NCBI GenBank assembly: GCA_042691655.1
Contig: CP170506.1
Span: 2,294,001 to 2,358,000 of the forward strand
DNA from: UBA695 sp042691655
GTDB taxonomy: Bacteria > Verrucomicrobiota > Verrucomicrobiia > Chthoniobacterales > Chthoniobacteraceae
DNA length: 64,000 bases
Direction: 5' to 3'
The first letter of the stretch is position 1. Each line of letters opens with the position of its first letter. Below are positions 7,728 to 15,968 of this stretch, piece by piece. The notes below the pieces were generated by a model, which worked only from the letters and a program-made list of their open reading frames with translations, did not search any database and was not told the origin of the DNA. The translations under genes and the position numbers were made by a program.

Positions 7728-7964
7728 ATGACTTCACAACAAACGGCACGGACGAATGGTCGGCGGGGAAGCGCGGATATCCGGTACAAGATGTACAACG
7801 TATCCGAGTTGGCCGTGAAAATGGGAGTCCCGCGCAAGTACATCGCGGCCATTAAAAAATCGGGAGCACCCTTCCATGACGGGAGAACACGCCCCAAATG
7901 GGTCAAAAATTGGCTTAAAACACAGGCCCACAATGGGGTCCCGCACAGGACCATGCAGATGTAA
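7728..7964 (+). CDS. Small HTH protein, paralogue of the gene at the right end
   Basis: A 78-residue protein. The MerR/excisionase-like HTH (MYNVSELAVKMGVPRKYIAAIK) is followed by the KSGAPF..GRT.PKWVKNWLKT pattern. The gene at 43508-43726 has the same arrangement and nearly the same length when this ATG is chosen, which is why I prefer 7728 over the in-frame ATG at 7671. Such HTH domains occur in phage excisionases and terminase small subunits. Likely a DNA-binding directionality or regulatory factor at the phage end. Confidence 0.65.
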   Translation: MTSQQTARTNGRRGSADIRYKMYNVSELAVKMGVPRKYIAAIKKSGAPFHDGRTRPKWVKNWLKTQAHNGVPHRTMQM

Positions 7965-8276
7965 CAACAGAGACCAGGCCCAATGGCCAAAAAGCGACCG
8001 GAAACTGTCGTTTTTTTTCGTTTCTGCAGACTGTCAAATTTTTCTTGGGTACAAAAAGAGGGGCTTTTGGAACAACTTCCCCCACCTTTTGCCCATATAG
8101 GATCAAAAGTGGCCTGTTTTGGAAAACGGCGAATTTTTGGAAAAAAAACATGTGCTTATGTCCCCGCATGCCGCGCCCCCAAAGGCTCGTGGGGAGTTCC
8201 CCGAGTTGACGCGGTGCTCCAAATAACCCGCGCAGAAATGTGCGTGGGCGACCAAAAACACCGTTTGAACTCATCA
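7965..8276 (+). promoter_or_regulatory. Leader region before the replication genes, with a gapped inverted repeat
   Basis: About 310 bp without a convincing gene, although the following frame stays open. It holds homopolymer T and A runs and a gapped inverted repeat, CCACCTTTTG near 8083-8092 against CAAAAGTGG at 8104-8112, plus the palindrome GGGGAGTTCCCC near 8190. These could be repressor operators for an early promoter. No clear -35/-10 pair stands out. Confidence 0.4.
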
Positions 8277-9230
8277 ATGAAGCACACACTTGCCCTTCAA
8301 AAAGGGCGTATCCAAAGACCGCAAAAGGCGGTCATTTACGGTCCCGAAGGGATCGGTAAGTCAACCCTTGCCGCACAATTCCCGTCGCCGGTCTTTCTCG
8401 ATACCGAGGGCGGCTCGCATCACCTGGACATCACCCGTCTGCCAGAGCCAAAAACGTGGGAGGATGTCACTGGAGCGATAAGCGCACTTGGGAGCGAAGA
8501 ACACGATTTCCGCACATTCGTGATCGATACGGCGGACTGGCTGGAAAAGCTCTTGATCGAGCACGTCTGCCAACGCAACAACAAGACCAGCATTGAGGAT
8601 TTCGGCTACGGCAAGGGTTACATCGTGCTCGCCGAGGAGTTCACAAAATTTTTGGCCTCGCTCGATCCGCTGCTTGCCCGTGGCATGCACGTTCTGCTCT
8701 TGGCTCATTGCCGGATCGTTAAGTTCGAGCAACCGGAAGCTGCCGGGGCCTATGATCGCTATGAATTGAAGCTCACAAAGCAGGTCGCGCCGCTGGTCAA
8801 GGAATGGTGCGATATGCAGCTTTTCGCCAATTATTTCACGCGGGTTGCGGAGAACGAAAGCGGCAAGAAGCGCGGCGTCGGTGGGCGGGAGCGTGTTCTC
8901 TATTCCTGCCACACAGCGGCCTGGGACGCAAAGAACCGGCACGGGTTTGAGGAAAAGTTGCCATTTGCGTTTGCTTCGATTGCTTCCGCCTTTGGCTCCG
9001 AGACCCCTCCCTCGGTTCAAAAATCCGAACCGGCCCTCGTTGATAAAATGTCCGAATTGTTCACTGGCAAAGAGGACGTCGTTAATGCCTTCCTTCTCAG
9101 CCGCTCGCAGATCAAGCAGGGGCAGACATGGCGTGACCTTTCGCCTGATTACGCGGCCCGCGTGCTCTCGGCCCCGGATCGGTTCATGCAGGCGATTAAG
9201 CAATTTCAGCCGGAGGCCGCTGCGATATGA
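8277..9230 (+). CDS. RecA-core ATPase of phage recombination (Sak4-like)
   Basis: A 317-residue P-loop ATPase. Walker A is GPEGIGKST (residues 22-30), an acidic strand follows in FLDTEGGSHHLD, and the Walker B-like strand is FRTFVIDTADWLEKL. Phage proteins of this shape (AAA_24/Sak4-like) act in single-strand annealing with an SSB partner. The next genes, a Cas4-like nuclease and an SSB-like protein, fit that module. The start at 8277 is chosen because the P-loop follows directly; the open frame extends to 7983 but its upstream residues look non-coding. The stop overlaps the next start by 4 bp. Confidence 0.8.
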   Translation: MKHTLALQKGRIQRPQKAVIYGPEGIGKSTLAAQFPSPVFLDTEGGSHHLDITRLPEPKTWEDVTGAISALGSEEHDFRTFVIDTADWLEKLLIEHVCQRNNKTSIEDFGYGKGYIVLAEEFTKFLASLDPLLARGMHVLLLAHCRIVKFEQPEAAGAYDRYELKLTKQVAPLVKEWCDMQLFANYFTRVAENESGKKRGVGGRERVLYSCHTAAWDAKNRHGFEEKLPFAFASIASAFGSETPPSVQKSEPALVDKMSELFTGKEDVVNAFLLSRSQIKQGQTWRDLSPDYAARVLSAPDRFMQAIKQFQPEAAAI

Positions 9231-10222
9231 GTTTGCGTCCCTCCAATCTGCCGAAGCTGGCAGAGTGTCCTTGCTACGACTCAAACCCGAACGCCGGGCC
9301 CGCCGCGGCACGCGGCTCCGCGCTTGACGCCTTGTTCCGCGCCCGGATGCAAGGCGACTTGCACCAAGCGGAGATGTTTTACCAGGCGAATGGGGAAGAC
9401 ATCGCCGCCGTGGAATGGGCCGTGACTAGTTTGAAAGTGCTGGCCGGTGATTCGCCGGTAGTCACCCGTGAGGAGGATTGCCGCGTCACCATCCCAGGTT
9501 TTGAAAAACCCGGCACCGCTGACGCGCTTGTTCTCCAAAAGTTTGCGCATGCCGACTTGAAAACGGGTGCGATGCGCAATTACCGTGAGCAAATGGCAGC
9601 CTATGCTCTTGGGCTCATGGACGCGCATTTTGCCTCGGAGTGGACAGCGTATCTTCTCTTCTGCGACCAGCGGGAATTGGTGACGATCCACTTCACATAT
9701 GCCGAGGCCAAGACCGTCGTGGAAGGGGTTGTGAGCGCGTATAACGATGCGACAAAGAAACCGGCGCTTTGCGAATATTGCGGCTGGTGCAGCAAGGAAG
9801 AAACCTGTGAGGCCCGGCTTGCGCTTGCTCAGGATGCCGTTGCGGTTGTTGCTCCAGGGTTCAGCTTTGAGGCCGTTCTAGCGGACAATGAGAAGCTCTC
9901 GAAGTTTCTCTTGGCGTGCTCCGTATTAGAGGACTTCCAAGAGCGGGCTGAAGAGACCGCAAAGGAACGGCTCCAGGCGGGAGCGACAGTCCCCGGCTGG
10001 AAACTTATTACCCGGCGCGGCCTGGAGTTTGTCGATCACGTAACTGTCGGCCACCACATTCAAGCCCTTGGTTTCGGCGCTATCCTCGCCGCTTACGGTA
10101 ACCTTTCCGCAAAGAAATTCCGGGAACTCTGGCAGCAGAAGCTCCCTCAAACGTCCTTTCCCGAAGAAGCAGTCAAGCACGGCAAGGCCAGCCTCTCGCT
10201 GCGTCAAACCCATAAAAACTAA
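9227..10222 (+). CDS. PD-(D/E)XK nuclease, RecB/Cas4-like
   Basis: A 331-residue nuclease. The active-site set is visible: D99 in GTADALV, D110-x-K112 in ADLKTG, and the QxxxY motif at Q122-Y126, as in RecB-family exonucleases. A C-terminal cysteine cluster (CEYCGWCSKEETC) together with N-terminal Cys14/Cys16 suggests an Fe-S site as in Cas4. It probably resects DNA for the recombination system formed with the ATPase upstream and the SSB-like protein downstream. Start and stop overlap the upstream gene as ATGA. Confidence 0.85.
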   Translation: MSLRPSNLPKLAECPCYDSNPNAGPAAARGSALDALFRARMQGDLHQAEMFYQANGEDIAAVEWAVTSLKVLAGDSPVVTREEDCRVTIPGFEKPGTADALVLQKFAHADLKTGAMRNYREQMAAYALGLMDAHFASEWTAYLLFCDQRELVTIHFTYAEAKTVVEGVVSAYNDATKKPALCEYCGWCSKEETCEARLALAQDAVAVVAPGFSFEAVLADNEKLSKFLLACSVLEDFQERAEETAKERLQAGATVPGWKLITRRGLEFVDHVTVGHHIQALGFGAILAAYGNLSAKKFRELWQQKLPQTSFPEEAVKHGKASLSLRQTHKN

Positions 10223-10228
10223 CATCTC

Positions 10229-10660
10229 ATGCCATCCTATAAATCATCCGAACCCACCAGCCGCCCTGATTTTGTTGAACCGGGCGATTACACCATCGAA
10301 GTCATTAACGCTACGGAAACCGTTTCCAAAAAGGGAAGCGATATGATCGAGCTTCAGTTGAAGGTATTACCCGATGGGGCAGTGTTTTTTGACTACCTCG
10401 TATTTGTCAAAAACGCCTTCTGGAAAATCGACGCGTTCCGCGCCGCCGTCGGTGAAACCGTTCTCCCTGACGAGGACATTGATATTCACGCCGACAACTT
10501 TATCGGGAAACAAGGCCGCGCCCGCCTCTCCGTTGAAGAATTCGAGGGGCGTAAACGCAACAAGATAGCCGCATGGCTGCTACCGGAGATGCAGAAGACT
10601 GCCACGCCCCCGGCCGGTGCCAAAAAGAAAGCCAATGATGATGACGACCTGCCTTTCTAA
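10229..10660 (+). CDS. SSB-like protein (DUF669-type)
   Basis: A 143-residue protein. A beta-rich body (PGDYTIEVINATETVSKKGSDM then LKVLPDGAVFFDYLVF) matches the DUF669-type phage single-strand binding fold. The extreme C-terminus, DDDDLPF, copies the acidic tip (DDDIPF) by which bacterial SSBs recruit partners. It lies between the nuclease and helicase genes and its tail-coding DNA overlaps the helicase start. Expected role: coating ssDNA during phage replication and annealing. Confidence 0.8.
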   Translation: MPSYKSSEPTSRPDFVEPGDYTIEVINATETVSKKGSDMIELQLKVLPDGAVFFDYLVFVKNAFWKIDAFRAAVGETVLPDEDIDIHADNFIGKQGRARLSVEEFEGRKRNKIAAWLLPEMQKTATPPAGAKKKANDDDDLPF

Positions 10661-12179
10661 CCGAATCGTGCTGCGGCCCTATCAAATGCTCGCCCATGAG
10701 GCGATCACGAAAGGGTTCCATGAATACCGGAAACAAATTGCCGTGATGCCCACTGGCGGGGGTAAAACGCTCGTTTTCGCCGCCTTGGCGCAGCATTACC
10801 AACCGGCCCGGACACTGGTGCTTGCCCATCGCGAAGAATTGATTTTCCAAGCCGTCGATAAGATTGAGAAAGCAACGGGGCTCATGGCCGAAGTTGAAAT
10901 GGCCGATTCCAAGGCAAGTTTCCATGCGCCGGTTGTGGTCGGCAGCATTCAGACTTTGACGCGAGAGCAACGTCGCAACCGGTGGCCGCGAGATCATTTT
11001 GGGCTGGTAGTAGTAGATGAATGCCACAGAGTTTTAGGCGAGAGTTATCTCTCTACTCTTCGGCATTTCGATTCGTTCGCCCGTGTATTAGGCGTAACCG
11101 CGACGCCTGATCGTGGCGACCGGAAAAATCTCGGGCAATACTTTGAAAATATCGCGTATGAGGTGGGACTGCTTGATTTGATTCGGCAGAACTGGCTTGC
11201 GCCGATCAAGGTCAAAACCGTTCCCTTGCAAATTGACCTGGACGGATGCCGGACCACGGCGGGGGACTATAATGCAGAGGACGTTGGGCACGCTTTAGAG
11301 CCATATTTGGAGCGGATCGCCAGCGTTCTTGATGAGCACCGGCATCGGAAGATTCTCGTTTTCCTGCCGCTCATTTCGATCAGCAAGGATCTTGCGCGGA
11401 TATGCCGGTTACGCGGCATTGCCGCCGAGCATATTGACGGGCAATCGAAAGATCGCACGGTAATTCTTGACCGGTTCAGACGCGGCAAGACAACGCTCCT
11501 TACCAACGCCATGCTACTTGCAGAGGGCTACGATGAACCGAGCATTGATTGCATTGTCTGTCTTCGACCGACCCAGGTACGTTCTTTGTATAGTCAAATC
11601 GTTGGCCGAGGCACTCGGATTTATCCAGGCAAGGATCATTTGCTTCTGCTCGATTTCCTTTGGCTCGCAGAGGAACATAACTTGATCAAGCCCGCGCACT
11701 TGGTCGCCGGTGACGAAGAGGAAGCGATGGCGATTACGGACGCTCTTGCGGGAGACGGCGATCTAGAGGAAGCCAAGGCCACGGCGGAAGAAGACCGGGC
11801 TACCAAGCTCCGTGAACGGCTTAGGCAGAACCAGAACCGGATAGCGCGCACCTTTGACGCGATGGAATTCGCCCTTTCGTTGAAAGACGTGGATCTCGCG
11901 GAGTTCACGCCAACGATGCGCTGGCATGAGCATGACGTCAGCGATAAACAGCGAGCGATAATCGCTCGCTTTGGCCTCGACCCCGACTCAGTCCAGAACA
12001 AGGGCCACGCGTCGGCGTTGCTGGATCGGCTATTCCTGCGGTCCAATCTCCATCTTGCCACGGCAAAGCAATTGCGCTGGCTCTACCAGATTGGTCATCC
12101 CCATCCCGAGACACTCACTTGCAAAGAGGCGAGTGCGTATCTCAGTGAGTGGGCCAACCGAAAGGTCCACGCCATATGA
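10635..12179 (+). CDS. DEAD/DEAH-box (superfamily 2) helicase
   Basis: A 514-residue helicase. Motif I is MPTGGGKT, motif II is VVVDECHRV, motif III is TATPDRGDRK, and motif VI is IVGRGTRIYPGK. The N-terminal Q-motif-like RPYQMLAHEAI is also present. This is the SSL2/RecQ-like helicase type found in siphovirus replication modules. Three ATGs in a row (10635, 10638, 10641) make the exact start uncertain; 10635 overlaps the SSB-like gene by 26 bp. It ends in an ATGA overlap with the primase-helicase. Confidence 0.88.
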   Translation: MMMTTCLSNRIVLRPYQMLAHEAITKGFHEYRKQIAVMPTGGGKTLVFAALAQHYQPARTLVLAHREELIFQAVDKIEKATGLMAEVEMADSKASFHAPVVVGSIQTLTREQRRNRWPRDHFGLVVVDECHRVLGESYLSTLRHFDSFARVLGVTATPDRGDRKNLGQYFENIAYEVGLLDLIRQNWLAPIKVKTVPLQIDLDGCRTTAGDYNAEDVGHALEPYLERIASVLDEHRHRKILVFLPLISISKDLARICRLRGIAAEHIDGQSKDRTVILDRFRRGKTTLLTNAMLLAEGYDEPSIDCIVCLRPTQVRSLYSQIVGRGTRIYPGKDHLLLLDFLWLAEEHNLIKPAHLVAGDEEEAMAITDALAGDGDLEEAKATAEEDRATKLRERLRQNQNRIARTFDAMEFALSLKDVDLAEFTPTMRWHEHDVSDKQRAIIARFGLDPDSVQNKGHASALLDRLFLRSNLHLATAKQLRWLYQIGHPHPETLTCKEASAYLSEWANRKVHAI

Positions 12180-14326
12180 TCCGCTATCGATCGACAGGAT
12201 CAAAAGCTGGTCCGAACCTTCCACAGGCAACGCTCGACTACCTGGCCCACGGCGCGCCGGAAGGCCAGCGCAATACCGCGCTTTTCGCCGCCGCGTGCCA
12301 GTTTCGGGATCTTGGCACGAGCCCCGGCGAAACGGAAGGCCAACTCCTGGCACGGGCAATGCAGGACGGGCTGACTGAAACGGAGGCCCGTAATTCGATT
12401 CGCTCGGTGTTCGGCAAAACGCCACGCGGTCCTGCTGGCCCATCAATGGGCGGGGGATATAGCAGGCCGTCGTATGCTTCGCGGCCATCAAGACCGCAAT
12501 CAAAACCACATCCGCAGCCGGTGCCACCGGTCGCGCCGCCACCCCCGCTGGCAAACGGATTTATCCAACTGCTCGACACATGCTTCCGGGCCAACGAGTT
12601 TGTGGCCATCGCTCCAGCAAAGGAGAACGAGGAAGGCGATATAGCGCCCACCCGCGGCGTGACGCTGACCTGCGAGGAATGGAAGGCGAAAGTCACCGCA
12701 AAAGGCGGCATTGAGCGTTGTTTTTCAACGCCCCTCGGCCTGTTCATCCGCGTCAATCCGATGAAACGGGACGGCGCACGCAATGAGGATGTCACAGCGT
12801 TCCGTCATGTTCTCGTGGAGTTTGACCGGGACGAGGGTGGCGCACCGGTTCCCAAGGAGGAGCAGTATGCGGTATTGCTAGCCAGTGGGCTTCCCGTTTC
12901 CGTTCTGATCGATTCGGGCAACAAATCGCTCCACGCCTGGGTACGGGTCGATGCACCCGACGCCCAGGAATATCGCCGCCGCGTCGATTTGATCTGGGCG
13001 GTGTTCGAAGGCCAGGCGCTCGACAAACAGAATCGCAACCCCTCGCGGCTCTCCCGCTGCCCTGACGGTCGTCGGACGGTCGATGGCACCGTTCGTGTCC
13101 AGAAACTCCTGGCGCTGAACTTCGGAGCGAAGTCGTGGGACGAATGGGAAACTGCCCGGCAGCTTTCCGAATTGGGCGAGCCGATCAGCCTTTCCGGCCT
13201 TTCTGTTTACGACACCTCTAACGATCCGAACAACGTTCTTGGCCAGCGGTGGCTCTGTCGCGGCAGTTCGCTGGTGCTGGTGGGGCAATCTGGGATCGGC
13301 AAATCGTCCCTCTGTATGCAGTTGATGATCCTTTGGGCGCTCGGGCTTCCAGCGTTCAATATCACGCCAATAAGGCCGCTTCGGTCCCTTCTGGTCCAGG
13401 CGGAAAACGATCACGGCGATCTCGCGGAAATGTATCAGGGGGTTCGCCAGGGTATGGGGCTTACGCCCGAGCAGGAACGCCTCCTGGATGACCGGATTGT
13501 CATTTACCGGGACACGACGCATACCGGCGAGGACTTCACTAGTCTCGCACGGAGGCTCGTGGAACACCATCGCCCTGACATCGCCTGGGCCGATCCGCTG
13601 CTCAACTACATCGGCGACGATATTTCCGAACAGAAGGTAATCGCCGAATTCTGCTGCCAGCAGCTCAATGCGATTGCGCTGGATACCGGCGTTATTTGGT
13701 CCCTGCTCCATCACACGGGTAAACCTTCCAAGGACCCGCGAAGTGCGGAGCATTGGACCGCAAGTGATCTGGCCTATAGCGGCCTGGGAAGCTCGGCGCT
13801 GGTCAACTGGTCGCGGGAGACGGCGGTCCTGATGCGCATCAAAACGCCGGAGGGCCAGCCGCCCACGTTCCAGTTGAGCATGACCAAGCGGCGCAAGCGC
13901 GCCGGTCTGCGGGATCTGTGCGGCAATTCGACCGATACGATCTTCCTGCGGCACTCGCAGGCTGGCGGCATCTGTTGGGAGCAATGTCCCCCGCCAGAAG
14001 AAGAGGAAGACGCCAGGCCCGGGCGTTACCGCCGTGGAGCCCGTACACCCAAGCCCGATGAGAAACATTTTCGGGCCGGATCGATTCCCGAACGCTACGG
14101 CGCACTGTTTGAGCAGATGCCTCCAAAAGCGAACCATCGGGAGCGCGACAAAAGCGAGGTTCTTCTCCACATCCAGAAAACCGTGGAGGCGACCGGGGAG
14201 GGCTGCGACCTGGCAAAAACCATCAGGATCTTCGATAGCCTTCGTCACCATACGTGCGGCATTTTGGTCTTCGAAGCGCCGTGCTGGAAGGGGTGCAATT
14301 ACCGCTCCGGGGGGGGTGGAAAATGA
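12176..14326 (+). CDS. Primase-helicase / RepA-like replication protein
   Basis: A 716-residue protein starting in an ATGA overlap. Residues 1-75 resemble a primase C-terminal (PriCT) helical unit, followed by a proline-rich linker. The central part has primase-like signatures (HVLVEFDRDEGG, SLHAWVRVDAPD, NPSRLSRCPDGRR) of archaeo-eukaryotic type. The C-terminal half is a RepA/AAA_25 helicase with Walker A GQSGIGKSS (about 369-377) and acidic strands RSLLVQAEND and IAWADPLLNYIGDD. It should open the origin and prime phage replication. The candidate origin lies directly downstream. Confidence 0.8.
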   Translation: MIRYRSTGSKAGPNLPQATLDYLAHGAPEGQRNTALFAAACQFRDLGTSPGETEGQLLARAMQDGLTETEARNSIRSVFGKTPRGPAGPSMGGGYSRPSYASRPSRPQSKPHPQPVPPVAPPPPLANGFIQLLDTCFRANEFVAIAPAKENEEGDIAPTRGVTLTCEEWKAKVTAKGGIERCFSTPLGLFIRVNPMKRDGARNEDVTAFRHVLVEFDRDEGGAPVPKEEQYAVLLASGLPVSVLIDSGNKSLHAWVRVDAPDAQEYRRRVDLIWAVFEGQALDKQNRNPSRLSRCPDGRRTVDGTVRVQKLLALNFGAKSWDEWETARQLSELGEPISLSGLSVYDTSNDPNNVLGQRWLCRGSSLVLVGQSGIGKSSLCMQLMILWALGLPAFNITPIRPLRSLLVQAENDHGDLAEMYQGVRQGMGLTPEQERLLDDRIVIYRDTTHTGEDFTSLARRLVEHHRPDIAWADPLLNYIGDDISEQKVIAEFCCQQLNAIALDTGVIWSLLHHTGKPSKDPRSAEHWTASDLAYSGLGSSALVNWSRETAVLMRIKTPEGQPPTFQLSMTKRRKRAGLRDLCGNSTDTIFLRHSQAGGICWEQCPPPEEEEDARPGRYRRGARTPKPDEKHFRAGSIPERYGALFEQMPPKANHRERDKSEVLLHIQKTVEATGEGCDLAKTIRIFDSLRHHTCGILVFEAPCWKGCNYRSGGGGK

Positions 14327-14538
14327 GCGTAAAAACTTACGTAAGTCGTTGCAGGGAGTTTTTCCCTGGAACTCCCCAAGGGAATTACTTTTGCATTACT
14401 CCCTTAGGACTCCCTAAGCTAACTCCCTATCTATTATCTTACGATAATAGAGCGAGAAAACGCTTCACGATTTTCTCGCAGGCACTCCGCGCGTTTGAGA
14501 CGCGCAGGTGCCTGCTCTCGCCGGGAGGTCGCTCATGA
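14323..14538 (+). CDS. Small basic protein encoded across the candidate origin
   Basis: A 71-residue, arginine-rich frame joined on both sides by ATGA overlaps: its start overlaps the primase-helicase stop, and its stop overlaps the next gene. The coupling supports translation. The composition (C-R-E-F-F-P, R-A-R-K-R-F) is unlike a known domain. The DNA is dominated by iterons and hairpins, so the coding frame may be secondary to a structural or cis-acting role. Confidence 0.5.
   Translation: MSVKTYVSRCREFFPGTPQGNYFCITPLGLPKLTPYLLSYDNRARKRFTIFSQALRAFETRRCLLSPGGRS
14354..14515. other. Candidate phage replication origin: iterons and stacked hairpins
   Basis: Four ACTCCC iterons occur at 14371, 14398, 14409 and 14422. 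Perfect inverted repeats follow: GGGAGTT/AACTCCC (14354-14376), CTATTATC/GATAATAG (14431-14450), GCGAGAAAA/TTTTCTCGC (14452-14479) and GCAGGCAC/GTGCCTGC (14478-14515) with an inner GCGCGT/ACGCGC stem. The position directly after the replication initiator gene is where phage origins often lie. RNA-level attenuation is an alternative. Confidence 0.5.
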
Positions 14539-15122
14539 TGGACGACTACGCCAATCGGCAGGCCGCCCATGATCGCGAGTATATCGACTACTACCGCAGC
14601 CCGGATTACCTCCGCTGGGTCGATGGTCTTTCGCCAGCAGAACGCCGTCGCCTCGAAGCGGAGGGTCTTCTCGCACCGATGATCGACCACAGCGGGTCCA
14701 CACTCCGCGATGAGGATGCCTCGGAATCAAGCACGGCTTCGGAGACACCAGACTACGCGGCCGCAATCGACGGAGAGCCGTCACCAGTCGCGCCATCCGT
14801 CGAGAACGTCGATGAAAAAGTCATGGACGTTCTCCGTAGGCTGCTCGGCGAGGTGCTGACGCAGAAAAACGTGAGGCTGACCCTTGAGTGCCTTGCCGTC
14901 GCATGCGGCCTGAGCACGCTCGAAGGCGAGAGCATGAGCAGTATCGCCAAGAGACATGGACTCACCCGCGCAGCGGTTTCGAAGCGCTGCGTTGACATCA
15001 CGGAAAAGCTAAACCTTCCACCATCACGATCCATGCGCTCGCCAAAAGCCCGCAATGCCTATCGGAAGGTCCAAAAACAACTCAGAAAACTTTATGAACG
15101 CAATCACGGGCAACAATTTTAA
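14535..15122 (+). CDS. HTH protein with sigma-like C-terminal region
   Basis: A 195-residue protein. The N-terminal third is acidic and aromatic (DREYIDYYRSPDYLRWVDGL). The C-terminal part carries an HTH of sigma-region-4 or Trp-repressor type (LAVACGLSTLEGESMSSIAKRHGLTRAAVSKRC) and ends basic. The start is in an ATGA overlap after a GGGAGG ribosome-binding site. A regulator of late or packaging genes is plausible. The next gene begins inside its last codons. Confidence 0.65.
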   Translation: MMDDYANRQAAHDREYIDYYRSPDYLRWVDGLSPAERRRLEAEGLLAPMIDHSGSTLRDEDASESSTASETPDYAAAIDGEPSPVAPSVENVDEKVMDVLRRLLGEVLTQKNVRLTLECLAVACGLSTLEGESMSSIAKRHGLTRAAVSKRCVDITEKLNLPPSRSMRSPKARNAYRKVQKQLRKLYERNHGQQF

Positions 15123-15693
15123 CATTCAACAGACCGGCCTTGAGTTTCGAGGCGAACTTACCCGCGAGGAGTGGGACGACCTTGGGGCGAAGCTAGGCCA
15201 GATTGGAAAGTCCATCGGATTCATTATCGGCGACTGGATCAACTATGGCGAAAAGCGTTGGGGCGAAATGTATGCCGAAGCGGAACGCATCACCGGCATG
15301 CCTTATCAGACCCTCGCAAACTTTTCCTACGTAGCGAGGCGAGTTCAATTTTCCTGTCGTCAGGAAAAATTGGGATTCGAACATCACGCTGTGGTCGCCA
15401 AACTCAAAGCGCCCGAAGACCAGCAGCACTGGCTGGAATCAGCGATGAAGCACAAACTGAGCGTTCGTCGGCTGCGGGTTTCGATGAACAAGGGCCATGT
15501 CGTCAGCATCGACGAAATGGACGTTGACCCTGCGGATCGCGGCATGCCCACCTACATGACATGGCTGAACAAGCTGCTGCACTGGTGGACAAAGCGCACA
15601 CAAGATGATCCAATCGACCAGTGGGATGCTCTGGATCGAGCCCGCCTTAAACGCGATCTTGAACCGTGGATCAAAATCTACGAACAGCTTTGA
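15094..15693 (+). CDS. LmbU-like regulator-type protein
   Basis: A 199-residue protein starting inside the preceding gene. The body (LTREEWDDLGAKLGQIGK, IGDWINYGEKRWGEMY, then TLANFSYVARRV...HHAVVAKL...LSVRRLR) resembles proteins annotated as LmbU-type regulators in actinomycetes. That resemblance is recalled, not searched. The C-terminus is tryptophan-rich (WLNKLLHWWTKR). It probably binds DNA and regulates phage genes. Its TGA stop lies inside the TTGACA element that precedes the next small frame. Confidence 0.55.
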   Translation: MNAITGNNFNIQQTGLEFRGELTREEWDDLGAKLGQIGKSIGFIIGDWINYGEKRWGEMYAEAERITGMPYQTLANFSYVARRVQFSCRQEKLGFEHHAVVAKLKAPEDQQHWLESAMKHKLSVRRLRVSMNKGHVVSIDEMDVDPADRGMPTYMTWLNKLLHWWTKRTQDDPIDQWDALDRARLKRDLEPWIKIYEQL

Positions 15694-15708
15694 CACCGTT
15701 TCCTCAGT
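15690..15708 (+). promoter_or_regulatory. Fixed-distance start element before a 20-codon frame
   Basis: TTGACACCGTTTCCTCAGT is followed directly by ATG at 15709. The TGA within the hexamer is also the stop of the LmbU-like gene. Confidence 0.5.
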
Positions 15709-15771
15709 ATGATTATGCTTCCTGTGGCCACACGCGCAAACGTCGAGCGAACGCTGTCGAACACCGAGTAG
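15709..15771 (+). CDS. Possible 20-residue leader peptide
   Basis: A 20-codon frame, beginning MIMLPVATRA and ending TLSNTE, placed exactly behind a fixed-distance start element. It precedes about 200 bp of non-coding DNA upstream of the terminase. It could be a leader peptide, or simply marks the element. No family can be assigned. The support is the element geometry only. Confidence 0.3.
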   Translation: MIMLPVATRANVERTLSNTE

Positions 15772-15877
15772 CATCCCTATCTATGGTTGACACAGAAAAT
15801 TTCGGGGTCCCTGCGCCAGGCGAAAGGCTTGGGGTTGCTGCGTCCAGTCCCCGGTTTAAGAGCGAACTTCTTTTTTG

Positions 15878-15950
15878 AATGTCCCACTTTTCAGCGAGGG
15901 TAAAACGGCCGCTTTTCTCTGTAACATTCCTCTCCGTAATGTGGGACATT
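15878..15950. promoter_or_regulatory. Inverted repeat upstream of the terminase (operator or packaging site candidate)
   Basis: AATGTCCCAC (15878-15887) and GTGGGACATT (15941-15950) are perfect complements separated by 53 nt. The right arm ends on the first base of the TTGACA element of the terminase gene. The surrounding 15772-15968 region has no gene. Position next to the terminase suggests either a cos/pac-type site or an operator. Confidence 0.45.
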
Positions 15951-15968
15951 TGACACCCCGTTCAGGGC
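15950..15968 (+). promoter_or_regulatory. Fixed-distance start element, terminase small subunit
   Basis: TTGACACCCCGTTCAGGGC followed directly by the GTG start at 15969. Confidence 0.7.

Noticed and set aside
7983..8276. Open frame upstream of the RecA-like ATPase
   Set aside because: Composition is dominated by homopolymers and lacks conserved features; the P-loop follows the 8277 start closely.
8361..9311. 316-residue minus-strand frame
   Set aside because: Antisense shadow of the ATPase gene.
12878..14251. 457-residue minus-strand frame
   Set aside because: Antisense shadow of the primase-helicase gene; no recognisable domain.
15786..15804. TTGACA at 15786 in the terminase leader
   Set aside because: It is followed after 13 nt by GGT, not a start codon; a chance or promoter-type match.
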